Assembly: GCF_003268815.1 (NCBI RefSeq)
Contig: NZ_QLSV01000002.1
Location: 124,001-188,000, forward strand
Direction: 5' to 3'
Length of the DNA: 64,000 nt
Source of the DNA: Flavobacterium lacus
GTDB taxonomy: Bacteria; Bacteroidota; Bacteroidia; Flavobacteriales; Flavobacteriaceae
Position numbers and translations under genes: made by a program. The notes beneath the pieces were generated by a model. It saw only the letters and a program-made list of their open reading frames with translations. It ran no database searches and was not told the DNA's origin. This document shows, in pieces, positions 61,120-64,000 of this stretch. The first letter of the stretch is position 1. Each line of letters begins with the position of its first letter.

Positions 61120-61458
61120 TTATTGTGCAGGAGCCAATTCAACTTCCAAACCGTTAATTTCCGGTGTAATGTGAATTTGACAACCTAGTCTGCTATTTTC
61201 TTTAACGTGATAGGCTTCCCAAAGCATTGCATCTTCATCGGGAGATTTTTCAGGTAATGGAACATCATTTTCATTCAAAATATAACATTGACAGGAAGCA
61301 CACATCGCCATTCCTCCACAAACACCAATAGTTCCTTCTTCTGCTAGTTCATAAGCACGAACCAATTCCATGATGTTCATGTTCATGTCGGTTGGAGCTT
61401 GCACTTCGTGTTTTGTTCCGTTTCGGTCGGTGATTTTGATGGTGATGTCTTGGGACAT
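61120..61458 (-). CDS. 2Fe-2S ferredoxin (adrenodoxin type)
   Basis: A 112-residue ferredoxin with the motif CGGMAMCASCQCYI, giving the C-x5-C-x2-C spacing, and a distant fourth Cys in SRLGCQIHI. The overall shape (DITIKITDRNGTKHEVQAP start and EINGLEVELAPAQ end) is that of vertebrate-type 2Fe-2S ferredoxins such as Fdx of the ISC system. It lies downstream of a ferredoxin-NADP reductase gene on the same strand, so the pair probably forms an electron-transfer chain. Confidence 0.93.
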   Translation of the reverse strand: MSQDITIKITDRNGTKHEVQAPTDMNMNIMELVRAYELAEEGTIGVCGGMAMCASCQCYILNENDVPLPEKSPDEDAMLWEAYHVKENSRLGCQIHITPEINGLEVELAPAQ

Positions 61459-61472
61459 GTTTTATGTTTTAT

Positions 61473-61526
61473 GTTTCAGGTTTCAGGTTTCAAGCTCACA
61501 AACAACTTGAAACCTGAAACTTGAAA
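61473..61526. repeat. Inverted GTTTCAGGTTTCAAG repeat between ferredoxin and its reductase
   Basis: GTTTCAGGTTTCAGGTTTCA runs to 61494 and pairs with CTTGAAACCTGAAACTTGAA (from 61505). Related words occur at 53425-53495. It may act as a processing or termination hairpin. Confidence 0.6.
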
Positions 61527-61536
61527 CAAAAATAAA

Positions 61537-62595
61537 TTATTCTATCGATTTTACAACTGCTTTCTCTGCTTCTTTTCGGGTTCCGTCAAAACCATCTACG
61601 CCCGAAACGGTGGTGTATTTCAGCACGTATTTTTTGCCGGGATTTAATCGATTATAAACACTTTGACACATTAAGGTGGCTTCGTGGAATCCGCATAAAA
61701 TGAGTTTTAATTTTCCAGGATAAATGTTTACGTCGCCAATGGCATAAATTCCTTCGATGTTGGTTTGATAGTCTAATGCATTGTTGACTTTTATCGCATT
61801 CTTTTCGATTTCTAATCCCCAGTTTGCGATTGCTCCAAGTTTTGGTGTTAAACCGAAAAGCGGAATAAAATAATCGGTTTCAACATTCATCCGTGCTCCG
61901 TTGATTTCGATATCCACCGATTCGATGCGTTCGGATCCTTTGAAACCAATGACTTCGGCCGGTGTAACTAATTTTATTTTTCCGGAATTTTTTAATTCTT
62001 GTACTTTTTCTACTGAATCTAACGCTCCACGGAATTCATTTCTACGGTGCACTAAGGTTACTTCTGAAGCCACATCAGAAAGGAAAATGCTCCAATCTAA
62101 GGCCGAATCTCCACCACCGGAAATGACGATTTTTTTCCCACGGTACTTTTCAGGATCTTTCACAAAATAGTCAACACCGCGATCATTTTGTTCGTAAAAT
62201 TCGATGTCTTTCAGAATTGGTTTTCTAGGTTCGAATGTGCCTAAACCGCCTGCAATTGCAATTGCTTTTGCCTGGTGTTGCGTTCCTTTGTTAGTGGTCA
62301 CGATGAAACTTCCGTCTTCCAGTTTTTCGATGGTTTCTGCGGTTTCTCCCAAGGTAAATCCGGGTTGAAATTGCTTGATTTGTTCCATCAAATTGATGAC
62401 CAAATCGCCTGCCAATACTTCGGGATAGCCGGGAATATCGTATATTGGTTTTTTGGGATATAATTCGGCTAATTGACCGCCGGGCTGCGGAAGTGCATCA
62501 ATGAGATGACATTTTAATTTTAATAATCCTGCTTCGAAAACAGTGAAAAGTCCGGTCGGGCCGGCTCCAATAATAAGTATGTCGGTTTGTATCAT
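61537..62595 (-). CDS. Ferredoxin--NADP reductase (thioredoxin-reductase type)
   Basis: The start is taken at the ATG at 62595 (MIQTDILIIGAGPTGLFTVFE); upstream codons derive from a repeat. The 352-residue flavoprotein has the FAD site GAGPTG and the NADP site VISGGGDSALDW, but no CxxC redox pair, so it is a type 2 FNR (YumC-like) and not a thioredoxin reductase. IYAIGDVNIYPGKLKLILCGFHEATL is the C-terminal FAD-binding stretch. It transfers electrons between NADPH and ferredoxin, plausibly the 2Fe-2S protein encoded next. Confidence 0.93.
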   Translation of the reverse strand: MIQTDILIIGAGPTGLFTVFEAGLLKLKCHLIDALPQPGGQLAELYPKKPIYDIPGYPEVLAGDLVINLMEQIKQFQPGFTLGETAETIEKLEDGSFIVTTNKGTQHQAKAIAIAGGLGTFEPRKPILKDIEFYEQNDRGVDYFVKDPEKYRGKKIVISGGGDSALDWSIFLSDVASEVTLVHRRNEFRGALDSVEKVQELKNSGKIKLVTPAEVIGFKGSERIESVDIEINGARMNVETDYFIPLFGLTPKLGAIANWGLEIEKNAIKVNNALDYQTNIEGIYAIGDVNIYPGKLKLILCGFHEATLMCQSVYNRLNPGKKYVLKYTTVSGVDGFDGTRKEAEKAVVKSIE

Positions 62596-62602
62596 TCTTT
62601 TT

Positions 62603-62675
62603 AAGTTACTAAGGTTCTGAGTTGCTGAGGTTCTGAGGTTTTTAAATGCTGAGCATCTGAGCAACTGAGTTTTTA
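62603..62675. repeat. Tandem degenerate decamer repeat
   Basis: AAGGTTCTGAGTTGCTGAGG, then TTCTGAGG, ATGCTGAGCATCTGAGCAAC and TGAG: repeats of (G)TTCTGAG or (G)TTGCTGAG words of about 9-10 bases upstream of the FNR gene. They look like intergenic filler. Confidence 0.5.
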
Positions 62676-62733
62676 GGTTTTACTTTGCGAAAATAGTTCT
62701 TCTTTTTTCTTTTGGATATGATATTTGTCAGTT

Positions 62734-62898
62734 AGCCCGGACTGCGTGAGGGATAGCAGCGGAAAGCCCGGAGCACAAAAAACAAATTTTGTTGGACTCA
62801 AAAAACGACCAACGGAAGCTCTTTTGTGACCTTAGAAAATTGTTTTTTCTGGGCGATCCCGATAGCTATCGGGATGGAGCGGATAGCCCGTACACGCC
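62734..62898 (+). ncRNA. Candidate structured RNA repeat, copy 3 (with an inserted palindrome)
   Basis: The shared loop reads AACGACCAACGGAAGCTC (62804-62821), closed by CAAAA/TTTTG. The outer helix pairs 62777-62790 with 62836-62848 (AAACAAATTTT with AAAATTGTTT). GCGGAAAGCCCG and GCGGATAGCCCG end each half. A 20-bp perfect palindrome (62856-62875) has been inserted between the stem and the final half. It is in the 314-base gap upstream of the FNR gene and downstream of the NifU-like gene. Confidence 0.55.
62856..62875. repeat. 20-bp perfect palindrome inside RNA copy 3
   Basis: ATCCCGATAGCTATCGGGAT is fully self-complementary. The other two RNA copies lack it at the same place, so it is an insertion in the element. 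Confidence 0.8.
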
Positions 62899-62909
62899 CA
62901 ACTAAAAAA

Positions 62910-63149
62910 TTAGGATACGTTTTCGACTGTTTCGATTTGTGGCACATATTTTTTAATGGTGGTTTCTACTCCAGCTTTCAAGGTCATTTGATTGACGCTG
63001 CAGCCTACGCATGCACCTTCGAGACGAACTTTAACGTGTTTATCGTCGAGGACATCGATGAGAGAAATGTTTCCGCCGTCTGATTCCAGGAATGGACGGA
63101 TTTCATCTAAGGCTTTTTCAATTCCTAATCTAATTTCTTCTTTTGTCAT
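62910..63149 (-). CDS. NifU-family iron-sulfur scaffold protein
   Basis: A 79-residue NifU C-terminal-domain protein. LEGACVGCSVNQMTLKAGVE contains the CxxC cluster-binding site, and the LESDGGNISLIDV strand precedes it. Such proteins (NfuA-like) carry a labile Fe-S cluster to target proteins. Its ATG overlaps the stop of the upstream Mrp/ApbC gene by one base; the pair likely works together in Fe-S cluster assembly. Confidence 0.94.
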   Translation of the reverse strand: MTKEEIRLGIEKALDEIRPFLESDGGNISLIDVLDDKHVKVRLEGACVGCSVNQMTLKAGVETTIKKYVPQIETVENVS

Positions 63150-64000
63150 TATTTCTTTCCTTTTACAGCCGAACAGCCGGCCATTGTGGTGATTTTTATT
63201 GCTTCTGTTGGTGGTAAACTTTCATTACGATTAACCACTTCTTGCACTACGTTTCGAGCAATTTCTTCGAAAGCGGCTTCTAACGGCGTGGCAGTTTGAA
63301 GAGCGGCGGGACGACCATAATCTCCGGCTTCTCGAATACTTTGTATTAATGGAATCTCGCCAAGCATTGGCACTTGTAAATCTTGTGCTAAGTTTTTGGC
63401 TCCTTCTTTTCCAAAGATATAATATTTGTTGTTGGGTAATTCTTCCGGCGTGAAATAAGCCATATTTTCAATGATTCCTAACACGGGAACGCTGATTGCA
63501 TCGGATAAAAACATGGAAACCCCTTTTTTGGCATCAGCCAAAGCAACGGCTTGCGGCGTGCTCACAACAACAGCTCCAGTGATAGGCAGCGATTGCATGA
63601 TAGAAAGGTGAATATCGCCCGTTCCGGGTGGTAAATCGATGAGCAGGAAGTCGAGTTGACCCCAATCAGCATCAAAAATCATTTGGTTTAAGGCTTTGGC
63701 AGCCATCGGTCCACGCCAAATAACGGCTTGATCCGGTTTGGTAAAAAATCCGATGGAAAGTATTTTTACTTCGTAACTTTCAACGGGTTTCATTTTTGAT
63801 TTTCCGTCGACCTCAACAGAGATTGGTTTTTCATTTTCAATATCAAACATTATTGGCATTGATGGCCCGTAAATATCTGCATCTAAAACTCCAACATTGA
63901 AACCCATTTTGGCTAATGTTACGGCTAAATTGGCTGTAACTGTGGATTTCCCCACACCGCCTTTCCCGGAAGCAATGGCAACAATGTTGCTGATTCCCGG
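63149..64000 (-). CDS. Mrp/ApbC P-loop Fe-S cluster carrier ATPase (5' part outside the window)
   Basis: The coding frame continues beyond base 64000, so the N-terminus is missing. The visible part starts PGISNIVAIASGKGGVGKST, whose GKGGVGKST is the deviant Walker A of the Mrp/NBP35 group. DADIYGPSMP and IDLPPGTGDIHLS are further family blocks. The last 30 residues (TTMAGCSAVKGKK) include a cysteine. Members bind and transfer Fe-S clusters. It overlaps the NifU-like gene by one base, consistent with an Fe-S assembly operon. Confidence 0.94.
   Translation of the reverse strand, partial: PGISNIVAIASGKGGVGKSTVTANLAVTLAKMGFNVGVLDADIYGPSMPIMFDIENEKPISVEVDGKSKMKPVESYEVKILSIGFFTKPDQAVIWRGPMAAKALNQMIFDADWGQLDFLLIDLPPGTGDIHLSIMQSLPITGAVVVSTPQAVALADAKKGVSMFLSDAISVPVLGIIENMAYFTPEELPNNKYYIFGKEGAKNLAQDLQVPMLGEIPLIQSIREAGDYGRPAALQTATPLEAAFEEIARNVVQEVVNRNESLPPTEAIKITTMAGCSAVKGKK

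Overview
The window is a chromosomal segment from a member of the Bacteroidota, most likely a Flavobacterium-like Flavobacteriaceae. The evidence is AT-rich DNA, many promoters with the Bacteroidota -7 box TAnnTTTG, no obvious Shine-Dalgarno sequences, secreted proteins with type IX secretion (T9SS) sorting domains of both type A and type B, a Sus-type starch/maltodextrin locus, mevalonate-pathway enzymes, and DnaE with an N-terminal proofreading exonuclease. No prophage, plasmid or CRISPR array was seen.

Layout. 1-4.5 kb: the end of a starch/maltodextrin utilisation operon (GH13 fragment, GH31, GH13 lipoprotein). 4.5-11.3 kb: an orphan lipoprotein between two copies of one terminator, a 1235-residue outer-membrane fusion protein, a GDPD lipoprotein and a flavoprotein. 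11.4-18.2 kb: a T9SS protein, a DUF456 protein, a BlaI/M56-TonB/TPR operon with three clear operators, and a small lipoprotein. 18.2-29.5 kb: glycosyltransferase and flippase, RuvC, HemW, a GIY-YIG mini-cassette, metabolic genes, a sulfide:quinone-reductase-like flavoprotein, DUF4407, a second BlaI/M56 pair and an M20 dipeptidase. 29.6-31.6 kb: the accessory stretch, with tRNA-Leu, a 32-codon CxxC micro-ORF under a palindromic operator, a possible toxin/immunity remnant, and a decayed RAYT transposase between inverted REP hairpins. 31.8-37.4 kb: a repeat-rich T9SS type B protein and an M3 peptidase. 37.5-42.8 kb: RluB-like, UbiA-type prenyltransferase, mevalonate kinase and mevalonate-diphosphate decarboxylase (interrupted by a four-helix-bundle cassette), TspO. 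42.8-64 kb: mostly housekeeping genes (RluE-like, tRNA-Asp, DUF58, SDR, thioredoxin, DnaE, RRM protein, S16-RimM-TrmN6, glutaryl-CoA dehydrogenase, M43 protease, ferredoxin, ferredoxin reductase, NifU-like, Mrp/ApbC).

The most interesting unexplained signals are these. (1) A roughly 150-nt structured element occurs three times, with one invariant loop and covarying stems. (2) The 5.5-9.2 kb protein joins a degenerate metallophosphatase, a segment whose motifs resemble FAM20C/HipA-type kinases, and an outer-membrane beta-barrel. (3) A candidate small structured RNA lies between tRNA-Asp and rluE. (4) Several small selfish cassettes (GIY-YIG, RAYT/REP, four-helix bundle) are each bracketed by their own palindromes or repeats. 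Domain and family names are read from motifs and remembered family features; no database search was run.
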